A DNA stretch of 64,000 nt, taken from positions 9,296,501 to 9,360,500 of the forward strand of contig NZ_JACHNC010000001.1 in the NCBI RefSeq assembly GCF_014205215.1. The letters are read 5' to 3'. Position 1 is the first letter of the stretch. Each line of letters starts with the position of its first letter. The position numbers and the translations under genes were made by a program. The DNA is from Actinoplanes lobatus (GTDB lineage: Bacteria; Actinomycetota; Actinomycetes; Mycobacteriales; Micromonosporaceae). The notes beneath the pieces are model-generated. The model did no database searches. It saw only the letters and a list, made by a program, of their open reading frames with translations, and was not told the origin of the DNA. Below, piece by piece: positions 25,028 to 36,200 of the stretch.

Positions 25028-27331
25028 TCAGGCGCGGACCGGGTCGGCGGCCATCAGCGCGGCGTAGTCGTCGGCGGGCACCGGCCGGGACATGAAGAAG
25101 CCCTGCCCGTACCGGTAGCCCATGTCCCGCAGCCGGTTCAGCTGCTCCTGGTTCTCGATGCCCTCGGCGACCGCCTTGAGCTGGAGGTGCTCGGCGAGCT
25201 GGGCGACCGCCGCGGCGACCGCGAGCCGGCCCCGGTCGGCGCCCTCGGCGATGCCGTCGACGAACGACTTGTCCAGTTTCAGCACGTCGACCGGGAAGGC
25301 GCGGAGCAGGCTGAGCGACGACTGGCCGGTGCCGAAGTCGTCGAGAGCCAGGTGTACGCCCATCTCGTGCAGTGCCCGCAGCGTCTCCCGCACCTGCCAG
25401 CCGTCGACCACCGACGACTCGGTGACCTCGATGATCAGGTTGCGCGGGCTGAGGCCGGTCTCGCTGAGCACGGCCGCGACCTCGTCGACGAAGCCGACCT
25501 CGCGCAGCTGGCGGACCGCCACGTTGACGTTGACGGACTCGACCGTGCGGTCCCCGTAGGTGGCGCGCCAGCGGGCCAGCTGCGAGCACGCCTCACGCAG
25601 CACCCAGGCGCCGAGCGGCACGATGAGGCCGGTCCGTTCGGCGACCGGGATGAAGTCGGCGGGCGAGACGAAGCCGCGTTCCGGGTGCTGCCAGCGCACC
25701 AGCGCCTCGGCGCCGTGCAGGCGGCCGGTGACCAGATCGTAGATGGGCTGGTAGAGCAGCCGGAGCTCGCCACGGGCGATGCCGTTGCGCAGTTCGCCGG
25801 CGAGCATGGCGTGGTTGACCATGTCCTGCCGCATCCGCGGCTCGAACCGGGCCCAGGACGCCTTGCCGGCCTCCTTGGCGGCGTACATCGCGATGTCGGC
25901 GTTGCGCAGCACCTCGTCGGCGGTCGCGCCGGGCTCGGCGATCGCGATGCCGGCGCTGGCGTGCACCAGCAGGTGCTGCTCGCCGACGGTGAACGGGTCG
26001 GCGAGGGCCTGGAGGGCGCGCCCGGCGGCGGACTCGGCGGCGGCCGGGTCGTCGGTGGGAAGCAGTACGGCGAACTCGTCGCCGCCGAGCCGGACCGGCA
26101 TCTCGCCGGCCGTGCACTGGGCGCGCAGCCGCTGCGCCACCTGGAACAGCATCTGGTCGCCGGCGGCCGGGCCGAGCGTGTCGTTGATCATTTTGAAGTC
26201 GTCGATGTCGATCAGCAGCGCGGCGGCCGGCTCGGCGGCGTCGATGCGTTCGGCGAGCGCCACCGTGAACCGGGCACGGTTGGGCAGGCCGGTCAGGTTG
26301 TCGCTGAGCGCGAGGCGTTCCAGTTCGGCCTGCTGGTGGCGGATGCCGCGCAGCGCGAGGGTGTTCTCTCGCAGGCTGAGCAGCTGGCGGGCGACGACGC
26401 AGCCGGCGATCAGGAGCGCGCCGATCACCACGGTGCGCTGCCGGGCGTTCATGTCCTGGGCGCTGACGCTGATCACCAGGCCGGTCGTGGCGGCGACCGC
26501 GACGAACGGCAGCAGGTTGAACAGCGACCGGTTCGAGGCCGGCGTGGGCGGCGCGGCCGGCCGTTGGAGGGCCCGCCGCTGGAGGTAGGCGCTGACGGCG
26601 AGGGCGGTGCCGACGATCGGCAGGACGAGCACCGACAACGCCATCCGGGACCGGTCGTCACCGGCGATCATCAGGATGGTGGCGGCCACGCAGGCGATCG
26701 GGGCGGCGGTGAGGACCCGCAGCGCGGTGCCGTCGACGGCGGTGTCCGGTGCGGCGGCGGCCTTGCCGACGGTAACCAGCAGCAGCACGCCGCCGACGCC
26801 GACGACGGCGGCCACCAGCCGGGCGGCCATCGAGGTGTCCGCGGGGGCCAGGTCGAACACGACGTACCAGAAGATGAGGGCGCTCGCGACGGCCACCGTC
26901 AAGCCGTCGAGCAGGGCCCGGAGCAGGGCGACCGGGGTCGTCTGGCGGCCGGGCAGGGTCAGGAAGGTGAAAATCAGGAGGCCGAGGCCGGCCAGCGTCG
27001 GGAGGGCGACGTGCAGGGACAGGCCGGTGTTGTTGTTGGCCCGGAGCAGGGCGACCACCGCGGCGATCAGCAGGAAGACACCGACCAGCGTCATCCGCCG
27101 CCAGAACGCGTGCACCGGCCGCGGCAGCCGGACCCGGGCGATCCGCAGGCAGGCGTACGTGCCGGCGGCCATCGCGATCGGGCCGCCGAGGTAGCCGAAG
27201 AACAGCTCGTCGTCGCCGCGGACGAGCAACCACGCGACGACGACGAGGATGGCCCCGGCGGAGACCAGCACGGGCGCCAACCCTCCGGACCGTGGCCGGG
27301 GGAAGCCGCCGGCGTTCTCGGGTTCGCTCAT
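25028..27331 (-). CDS. Membrane-bound GGDEF-EAL c-di-GMP protein
   Basis: This 767-residue protein has about ten helices (residues 15-310), a GGDEF domain (about 330-490, R-L-G-G-D-E-F intact) and an EAL domain (about 505-755). EAL residues needed for phosphodiesterase activity are visible: E-A-L-V-R-W, N in VNVNVAV, E in IEVTES, D-D-F-G-T-G, K in VLKLDKSF and E in AVAEGIEN. Both activities are therefore possible. No R-x-x-D I-site precedes GGDEF (the context reads AGEMPVRLGGDEF). ATG at 27331 gives MSEPENAGG. It lies between the MFS gene and pgm on the same strand. Confidence 0.93.
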   Translation of the reverse strand: MSEPENAGGFPRPRSGGLAPVLVSAGAILVVVAWLLVRGDDELFFGYLGGPIAMAAGTYACLRIARVRLPRPVHAFWRRMTLVGVFLLIAAVVALLRANNNTGLSLHVALPTLAGLGLLIFTFLTLPGRQTTPVALLRALLDGLTVAVASALIFWYVVFDLAPADTSMAARLVAAVVGVGGVLLLVTVGKAAAAPDTAVDGTALRVLTAAPIACVAATILMIAGDDRSRMALSVLVLPIVGTALAVSAYLQRRALQRPAAPPTPASNRSLFNLLPFVAVAATTGLVISVSAQDMNARQRTVVIGALLIAGCVVARQLLSLRENTLALRGIRHQQAELERLALSDNLTGLPNRARFTVALAERIDAAEPAAALLIDIDDFKMINDTLGPAAGDQMLFQVAQRLRAQCTAGEMPVRLGGDEFAVLLPTDDPAAAESAAGRALQALADPFTVGEQHLLVHASAGIAIAEPGATADEVLRNADIAMYAAKEAGKASWARFEPRMRQDMVNHAMLAGELRNGIARGELRLLYQPIYDLVTGRLHGAEALVRWQHPERGFVSPADFIPVAERTGLIVPLGAWVLREACSQLARWRATYGDRTVESVNVNVAVRQLREVGFVDEVAAVLSETGLSPRNLIIEVTESSVVDGWQVRETLRALHEMGVHLALDDFGTGQSSLSLLRAFPVDVLKLDKSFVDGIAEGADRGRLAVAAAVAQLAEHLQLKAVAEGIENQEQLNRLRDMGYRYGQGFFMSRPVPADDYAALMAADPVRA

Positions 27332-27412
27332 CGGAGGTCTCGGCTCCTGCCCGGTAGGCAAATCTCCTTGCGGTCTACCAGTCGGCGCACAAACCACGAA
27401 TCTGAGTGGAAT

Positions 27413-29053
<1,641 letters not shown>

Positions 29054-29147
29054 GGCGGCTCCCTCGGGGACGGATCTGGGCGCTGCCACGGATCGTATCG
29101 ACACGCCCTGCTTGAACCTTTCCCCACGCCGATCCGAACTACCTCAT

Positions 29148-30881
29148 GTGACCCGGGTCTTACTGTTCCTGCTCGTCCTGCTGACCGGCACCCTCGCGCT
29201 GCCCGCCTCGCCGGCCGCCGCGCACGCCGCGCCGGTCGGGGCGAGCCCGGCGCCGGGCAGCCTGAACAACGCGGCGCCCACCGAGGTCACCGTCACCTTC
29301 AGCGAGCCGGTCACCCCGGTCGACGGCCGGGTGCAGGTGATCGCCCCGGACGGCGAGCGGATCTCCGGCAAGGTCACCGTCGAGGGGCCGGTGGTGCGGA
29401 TCCCGATCCGGAAGGCGGAACACCCGCTCGGCACGTACCTGATCAGCTTCCGGGTCATCTCCGCGGACAGCCACCCGGTCGGCGGCGCGATCACCTTCTC
29501 GGTGGGCGCGCCTTCGGCACGGCCCGAGGCGCCGGTGGAGTCGGCCGGGGCGCATCCGTCGGTCACCGCCGCGATCCCGATCTTCAAAACCATGGGGTAC
29601 GGAGGGATCACGCTGATCGCCGGACCCGCGCTGTTCCTGGCGTTCCTGTGGCCACGGACCCGGTCCCGGCGCGGGGCGCTGCTGGCGATCCGGATCGGGC
29701 TGGGGCTCACCGCGGTGGCGACCGCCGGCGCGCTCGGCACCCAGGCGCAGCAGGGTTCCGGGGCCGCGCTCTGGCAGGTCACCGCCACCGAACTGGGTGA
29801 GGTGGTGACCAGCCGGTTCGGGTTGCTGCTGCTGGGACGGCTGGCGATCGTGGGCGCTCTCGCCGTACTCCTGCCTCCACTCCTGCGGAGACCACGACGG
29901 ACCGTGACCGTGCCGCGGACCGCGCCCCAGCCGGTCCTGGTCGGCGCCGGAGCGCCCGCGCCCGAACCGGCGCCCGTGCCGAGGCCGCAGCCGCAGGTCA
30001 CGTCACGGAAGGTGCGGGCGTATGCCGTGCTCGGGCTGTCCGCGGCCGGTCTCGCGACGTGGCCGCTGACCGGGCACGCCATCGCCGCACCGCTACCGGC
30101 GGTGACCGTGAGCGCCGGGGTGGTGCACATGGCCGCCATGGCGGTCTGGATCGGCGGGCTGGTCACGCTGACCGTCTTCCTGCTGCGCCGGACCGAACGG
30201 CGGGTACTCGGCGTGATCCTGCCGGTGTGGTCGCGGTGGGCCGCGCTCTCGGTGTTGTGGCTGGTCCTCGCGGGGGCCGCGCAGTCGGTCATCCAGGTGG
30301 GCCGGGTGGGCGCGCTGTGGGAGACCGACTACGGCCGGCTGCTGAGCGCCAAACTCGGCATCCTGGCCGTGGTGCTGGCGGTCGCGGCCGGCGCCCGCCG
30401 TCTGGTGCTGCGCGGGAGCGGCGGGACCGGGCTGCGGCGGCTGGTCGGGGTCGAGGTGGTGGCGACCGTGCTGATCCTGGGACTGAGCTCGGTGCTGGTG
30501 CAGGTGGACACCGGCCGGATCGCGGCCGCCAAGGACAAGCAGATCACCGGCGCCGGCAAGTCCGAGACGCTGACCAGCGACCTGTACGCGGTCCAGTTCA
30601 ACATCTACCCGGTGGAGCTGGGCGAGTACAACACGGTGCACGCATACCTCTACGCGCCGGACGGCTCGCCGATGCGGGCCGAGGAGTGGCAGGTCACGGC
30701 CCGGCTGCTGGACCCGGCCCTGGAGGCGGTGCCGCAGCCGTTCGCCCCGCTGCCGACCGGGAACCAGGCCCTCGGGTCGATGTCGTTCCCGCTGCCCGGC
30801 ACCTACGAGATCACCTTCACCATCCGGGTCAGCGACATCGACCGGGACAGCGTGCGAACAACCGTGACCGTCGGCGGATGA
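29148..30881 (+). CDS. CopC-CopD copper resistance/uptake fusion protein (YcnJ-like)
   Basis: A 577-residue fusion. A signal peptide (to A-A-A) exposes a mature N-terminal His in H-A-A-P-V, the known copper ligand of CopC; the CopC domain (about 25-125) has VTVTFSEPV and SADSHPVGG with another His. CopD helices follow (about 140-460), with KLGILAVVLAVAAGARR typical. A C-terminal periplasmic domain (about 470-577) completes the YcnJ-like layout. The family moves or binds copper. GTG at 29148 gives the signal peptide; no Shine-Dalgarno is seen, so the transcript may be leaderless. It is divergent from pgm and 24 bases upstream of yaaA. Confidence 0.9.
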   Translation: MTRVLLFLLVLLTGTLALPASPAAAHAAPVGASPAPGSLNNAAPTEVTVTFSEPVTPVDGRVQVIAPDGERISGKVTVEGPVVRIPIRKAEHPLGTYLISFRVISADSHPVGGAITFSVGAPSARPEAPVESAGAHPSVTAAIPIFKTMGYGGITLIAGPALFLAFLWPRTRSRRGALLAIRIGLGLTAVATAGALGTQAQQGSGAALWQVTATELGEVVTSRFGLLLLGRLAIVGALAVLLPPLLRRPRRTVTVPRTAPQPVLVGAGAPAPEPAPVPRPQPQVTSRKVRAYAVLGLSAAGLATWPLTGHAIAAPLPAVTVSAGVVHMAAMAVWIGGLVTLTVFLLRRTERRVLGVILPVWSRWAALSVLWLVLAGAAQSVIQVGRVGALWETDYGRLLSAKLGILAVVLAVAAGARRLVLRGSGGTGLRRLVGVEVVATVLILGLSSVLVQVDTGRIAAAKDKQITGAGKSETLTSDLYAVQFNIYPVELGEYNTVHAYLYAPDGSPMRAEEWQVTARLLDPALEAVPQPFAPLPTGNQALGSMSFPLPGTYEITFTIRVSDIDRDSVRTTVTVGG

Positions 30882-30905
30882 CCTGACCCGGCTAATGTTC
30901 GGCCC

Positions 30906-31700
30906 GTGCTGATCCTGCTCCCGCCCTCCGAAGGCAAGACCCCGGCCGCGGCCGGTGCGCCCGTCGACCCGTCGTCGCTGTGGCTGCCGTCGCTGACCGC
31001 CGCCCGTACCCGGGTGCTGAAGAAGCTGGTGGCGCTCTGTGCGCGCGGCAGCGAGCGGTCGATCGCCGACAGTCTGGCCGTACTGGGGCTCAGCGCGGGG
31101 CAGCGGGACGAGATCACCCGCAACGCCGGCCTTCTCCAGGCGCCCGCGGGCCCGGCGTCCGAGATCTACACCGGTGTCCTCTACGAGGCCCTGAATCCGG
31201 GCGATCTCTCCGCTGACGCGCGGACCTGGATCGAGAACTCCGCGGTCGTCTTCTCCGGGCTCTGGGGCGCGGTCCGCCTCGGTGACCGGATCCCCGCCTA
31301 CCGCTCCTCGGTCGGCGTCACCCTGCCCACCGTCGGCGGGCTCACCGCGTACTGGAAGAAGGCCCTGGGCCCGGCCCTGGACCGGGCGACCGCCGGAACG
31401 CCGGTGCTGGACCTGCGCTCCGGCGCGTACGCCGCGATGTGGACCCCCGGCGCGAACGCCGCGGTGGTCAAGGTGCTGCACGAGCGGATCGTCGACGGCG
31501 TGGCCAAGCGGTCCGTGGTGTCCCACTTCAACAAGGCCACCAAGGGCCGCCTGGTCCGCGCGCTGGCGGGCGAGGCGGCCGCCCCGGACTCGGTGGACGA
31601 GCTGGTCACCGCGCTGCGCGACCTGAAGTTCACGGTCGAGGAGCGGCCCGGCCCGGCCGGGCGGGCCCGTCAGCTCGAAGTGATCGTCACCGAGCTGTAG
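30906..31700 (+). CDS. yaaA: YaaA family peroxide-stress protein
   Basis: A 264-residue protein of the YaaA (DUF328) family, recognised by its opening L-I-L-L-P-P-S-E-G-K, by VLYEALNPGDLS, and by the later VVSHFNKATKGRLVRAL. In Escherichia coli YaaA lowers intracellular free iron during peroxide stress and binds DNA. Length matches. GTG at 30906 follows the CopCD stop by 24 bases, so the two are likely co-transcribed, pairing copper and oxidative-stress functions. It ends one base before the convergent FKBP gene. Confidence 0.92.
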   Translation: MLILLPPSEGKTPAAAGAPVDPSSLWLPSLTAARTRVLKKLVALCARGSERSIADSLAVLGLSAGQRDEITRNAGLLQAPAGPASEIYTGVLYEALNPGDLSADARTWIENSAVVFSGLWGAVRLGDRIPAYRSSVGVTLPTVGGLTAYWKKALGPALDRATAGTPVLDLRSGAYAAMWTPGANAAVVKVLHERIVDGVAKRSVVSHFNKATKGRLVRALAGEAAAPDSVDELVTALRDLKFTVEERPGPAGRARQLEVIVTEL

Positions 31701-31701
31701 C

Positions 31702-32274
31702 TCACTCGGCGCTCACGATGTCCACGACGAACCGCAGGTCGCCCTGCTCCGGGCCGTAGGCGAGGGCGGCCGGCACGTCCAGTTGGATCCGGCTGCCCAC
31801 CTTCTGCCCGGGGACGGCCTGGTCCCAGCCCGGGATCAGCTGGCCGACACCGATCTGGGCGGAGAACGGCTCGGAAACGCCGTTCTTCCACGACGAGTCG
31901 ATCTGCTCGCCGGTGAGGTAGTTGATCACCTTGTAGTTGACCGTGATGGTCTGACCGGCCTTGACCGTCTCACCGGTCCCCGGCACCAGCTCCTTGACGG
32001 CCAGCGCGGTCACCGCGCCGGTGCCGGGCTGCACGTCGGGCTCCTGGGAGAGAGCGGCCGAGCCACCGGCCGCCGCCGCGGTGGAGGCCGCGGCCGACGG
32101 CGCGGCCGCGGGCGGCACGGGCGCGGCCGGCTGGGTCGTCGCCGTGGGCTGCGACGCGACCGGCGCCTCGCTGTCGTCACGGACCACGAAGAACGCCCCT
32201 ACCAGCACCGCGACGACGAGCGCGCCGGTCAGCACACCGGCGATGGCCTGGTTTCGGCGCTTGTTGTCACTCAT
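31702..32274 (-). CDS. Membrane-anchored FKBP-type peptidyl-prolyl cis-trans isomerase
   Basis: A 190-residue protein with a short cytoplasmic head (MSDNKRRNQ), one membrane helix (about 12-34), a Pro/Ala/Thr-rich linker (about 40-85) and an FKBP domain (about 95-190). FKBP hallmarks are G-Q-T-I-T-V-N-Y, the D-S-S-W segment, FSAQIGVGQLIPGWDQAV and the A-L-A-Y-G loop. It should help proline isomerisation of exported proteins. ATG at 32274 has AGGGG eight bases upstream and is better than the TTG six bases further up. It is tail-to-tail with yaaA. Confidence 0.9.
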   Translation of the reverse strand: MSDNKRRNQAIAGVLTGALVVAVLVGAFFVVRDDSEAPVASQPTATTQPAAPVPPAAAPSAAASTAAAAGGSAALSQEPDVQPGTGAVTALAVKELVPGTGETVKAGQTITVNYKVINYLTGEQIDSSWKNGVSEPFSAQIGVGQLIPGWDQAVPGQKVGSRIQLDVPAALAYGPEQGDLRFVVDIVSAE

Positions 32275-32466
32275 TCGCAAAACCCCTAGGTGTCGGAGAC
32301 TCCGGACACGCTACTCAACGATGTGATCGACACAACGCGGAACCTCCCCCGAATCGCCGATGGGGATGATCAACCGTAAGGTCCCCTCCCGCCTCCCCCT
32401 CTTCACCCCGGCCGCACGGGATGAGATCGTTTAGCGCCCCTGTCCCGACGCCGCCCTGGAGGATCC

Positions 32467-33237
32467 TTGCCTCTGCTCGATCCCGGAGCGCGGCGGGAGT
32501 ACCTCGAACCAGCCGCGGTGATCCTGGCCGGTGTCCTCGCCGTCGTGGCGTTCGGGCTGATCATGCATGCCCGCGCGAACAGCGGCGGGCAGCCGGAGGA
32601 ACCGGATCCGATCGCCGCGCCCACCACGACCGCCGACCAGATCCCGATCCCGTTGCCCAGCGCGAGCCTGCCGCCGTCCATGACGCCGATCAACGCTATC
32701 TCCATCGAGCGGGTCCCGGTCGCCGGAACCGTCGACCTGGCCGCCGAGGGCACGATCGACTGGGTGCACTGGGGCGAACAGGGCCGGTTCTCGCTGGAAC
32801 GCGACGCCGGCGGCGAGTTCGCCATCCTGGAGGGCACACCCACCGCGCCCCGGGTCCGGCACGCCGCCAGCCCGCAGCGGTTCGCCTGGAACGGCGGCGA
32901 GCCGATGGCCGAGAGCTCCGGCGTGACCAGCGGAATCAACACCTGCGGCACCGGCAACGGCTTCACCGTCACGGCGCCGGCCGGGACCGGCCGCAACGTC
33001 CTGACCGTGTACGTCGGGGCGATCAGCGCACGCGGCGACATCCGCATCAAGCTGTCCACCGGTGGCGAGCCGGTCACCGACATCCTCGAGAATCGAGAGC
33101 CGACGATGACGACCGCTGCCTATGTCATCTCCTATCAAGCCTCCGGAACTGGCAAGATCTCGGTCGAGTGGATCACCGGCGCAACCTTCGACGACACGTG
33201 CGGCGGAGTGGCACTGCAGGCCGCAACACTGAGCTGA
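32467..33237 (+). CDS. Single-pass membrane protein with extracellular beta-rich domain
   Basis: A 256-residue protein of unknown function, starting at TTG with a strong GGAGG five bases upstream. Residues 15-37 form one membrane helix (PAAVILAGVLAVVAFGLIMHA), followed by a Pro/Thr linker and a domain from about 80 on. That domain has the segment VDLAAEGTIDWVHWGEQG, a motif I recall from carbohydrate-associated secreted proteins, and two Cys (CGTGNG, DDTCGG) that could pair. The domain likely folds as a beta-sandwich. The next gene, the giant MMPL transporter, starts 37 bases later, so they are probably one operon and may act at the same membrane site. Confidence 0.7.
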   Translation: MPLLDPGARREYLEPAAVILAGVLAVVAFGLIMHARANSGGQPEEPDPIAAPTTTADQIPIPLPSASLPPSMTPINAISIERVPVAGTVDLAAEGTIDWVHWGEQGRFSLERDAGGEFAILEGTPTAPRVRHAASPQRFAWNGGEPMAESSGVTSGINTCGTGNGFTVTAPAGTGRNVLTVYVGAISARGDIRIKLSTGGEPVTDILENREPTMTTAAYVISYQASGTGKISVEWITGATFDDTCGGVALQAATLS

Positions 33238-33274
33238 CCTGCGGAAACTCTCTTCAATCCGAAAGGGGAACCCT

Positions 33275-36200
33275 GTGTTCGCGGGCTGGGGATCGCGGGT
33301 CGCCCGCCTCCGTTGGCCGGTGCTGATCATCGCGCTCGTCGCGGTGCTCGGCGCGGGCGTGTGGGGCTTCGGCGTGTTCGGTCAGCTCACCGAGGGCGGG
33401 TACAACGACCCGAGCAGTGAGTCGGCCCGCGCCACCGAGGTGGTCACCGCCACCACGAAGGGCCAGAGCGGCGACGTCATCGCCATCTACACACCGGACC
33501 AGGGCACGATCGACGACCCCGTGCTCGGCACGCGGATCAAGGACCGGCTCGCCGCGCTGCCGAAGTCGGCCGTCACCGCCCAGACGTCGTACTGGGACCA
33601 GAAGGCGCCGGCGTTCGCCGCCGAGGACAAGTCCAGCGGCGTCGCGGTGGTCAGCCTGGTCGGCGCCGACGACGCCGCGAAGATGGATGCGTACGCCGAG
33701 ATCGAGGACTCGTTCGCGGTGCCCGGGGCGCACGTGCAGGTCGGCGGCGGCATCCCGCTCGCGCACGCCTCGTCCGAGCGCTCGACCGAGGACCTGGCCT
33801 TCGCCGAGATGGTGTCGCTGCCCATCGTCCTCATCCTGCTGCTGGTCATCTTCGGCTCGCTGGTCGCCGCCTCGCTGCCGGTGCTGGTCGGCGGCTGCGC
33901 GGTCCTCGGCTCGCTGGGCGTGCTGCACCTGGTCGCGCTCAACCACGAGGTCAACTCGTTCGCCGTCAACATGGCCAGCCTCCTCGGCCTGGGCATGGCG
34001 ATCGACTACGGGCTGTTCATGGTCGGCCGGTTCCGTGAGGAGCAGGCCGTCCACCCCACCGCCGAAGCCGTCCGCCGGACCGTGGCCACCGCCGGCCGTA
34101 CCGTGGTCTTCTCCGCCACCCTGCTGATGACCGCCCTCGCCGGGCTGCTGCTGTTCCCGCAGGGCTTCCTCAAGAGCCTCGCGTACGGCGGGCTCGCCGC
34201 CGTCTTCCTCGCCATGCTGCTGTCGCTCACCCTGCTGCCGGCACTGCTCGCCGTCCTCGGGCCGCGCGTCGACTACCTCCCGGTGCGCCTCCCGTTCGCG
34301 GCCCGCACCGGCACCGGCGGCTGGCAACGGCTCGCCGAATGGGTGCTGCGCCGGCCGGTGCTCGTCGCCGTACCCATCCTGATCTCCCTTCTGGTCCTGG
34401 CGTGGCCGATCACGGACGCCCGCTTCGGCGAGAACGACGAACGGCAGCTGCCGGCCGGGGACCCGTCCCGGGTCGCGGTGGAGACGCTCAAGGCCGACTA
34501 TCCGCAGTTCAGCGCGGACGGCGTACAGATCGTGGTGCAGTCGGCGAACGGCGCGAAACCGGACGTCGAGGCCTACACCGACGCGGCCGGAAAGGTCGCC
34601 GGCGTCACCGAGGTCACCGCGACCGGCGGCAACGGCGAGGACGTCGTGGTGCTCACCGCCGACCTCGACAGCACCGACTCGTTCAGCACCGAATCCCGGC
34701 AGGCCGTCGAGGACCTGCGCGCACTCCCCGCACCGGCCGGCACCGACACACTGGTCGGCGGCGTCACCGCCCGCAACGTCGACAGCCTCGCCGCCATCGC
34801 GGACAAGCTGCCGGTCATGATCGCCCTGCTGGTCGGCGCGACGCTGGTGCTGATGTTCCTGGCGTTCGGCTCGATCCTGCTGCCGATCAAGGCCGTCGTG
34901 ATGAGCGCGCTCAGCCTCACCGCCACCTTCGGCGTCCTCGTGTGGATCTTCCAGAAGGGGCACGGGGCGTCCCTGCTCGACGTCACACCCACCTCGCTGG
35001 AAGCCGGCATCGTCGTACTGATGGCCGCCGTCGTGTTCGGCCTCTCCACCGACTACGAGGTGTTCCTGCTATCCCGGATGGTCGAGGCCCGGCTGCGCGG
35101 CGCCACCACCGACGAGGCGGTCACCCTCGGGCTCACCCGTACCGGCCGGGTGATCAGCGCGGCCGCCCTGCTGCTCATCGTCGTCACCGGCGCGTTCTCA
35201 CTGTCGTCGATCAGCACCATGCGCTTCATCGGCGTCGGCATGATCATCGCCCTGGTACTGGACGCCACCGTCGTTCGAGTGCTGCTCGTGCCGTCGGTGC
35301 TCGCCCTGCTCGGCGACGCCTCGTGGTGGGCGCCGGGACCGCTGCGGCGCCTCCAGGAACGGGCCGGGCTCGCCGAATACGCGGGCGAGGAGGAACCCAC
35401 CGGGCGTCACGCGTACCGGCCGCCGGCCATCGACGGCACGGTCGTCAGCCGGGCGTTGCCGGCCGCGCCCGCGCAGGCGGCGCTGCCCGCCGGCTCCTCC
35501 CCCGAGGGCATGGTCCTCGACTACGACGCGTTCCTCGAATACATCTCCGAGAAGGAGAACGGGACCGCACCCTTCGGCTTCCCGCTGCCGGGTTCGACCA
35601 CCGTCGCGCCTTCCACCATCACCGGTACGCCCGGCGAATCCTCCCCGGACGCGGACGGCGCTGTGGCCGCCCTTCCGTCCGACGGCGCTGTGGTCGATGA
35701 CGCCACTTTGTCTGCTTTGTCTGCCGATTCTGCGATCGATGACGGCCTTTCCTCCGGCGACGCCGTCCACTCACTCGACGCCGCCGCGGTCGATGACACT
35801 GTTTCGCCCGACGGCGCCGTGGTCGACGACGTCTTCTTGTCCGCCGGTCCCGCGGGCGACGACGCCCCTTCGGCCAGCGACGCCTCCATGTCCGGCGATG
35901 CTCCTTTGTCCGCCGAGGCCTCTTTGTCCGGCGACGCCTTTTTGTCTGTCGACGCCTCTTTGTCCGGCGACGCTTCGGTCGATGCGGCCTTCTCGCTCGA
36001 CGGCACTGCGGTCGACGACGCCCTTTCGGCCGAGGACGCCCTCTTGTCCGCCGATCTCTCGGTCGACGACGCCTTCTCCTCCGCCGATTCCTCGATCGAC
36101 GACGCCTTCTCGTCCGCCGGCCCTTCGGTCGACGCCTTCTTGCCCGACGACTCCTCGATCGACGACGCCTTCTCCTCCGCCGGCCCCTCGGCCGACGACG

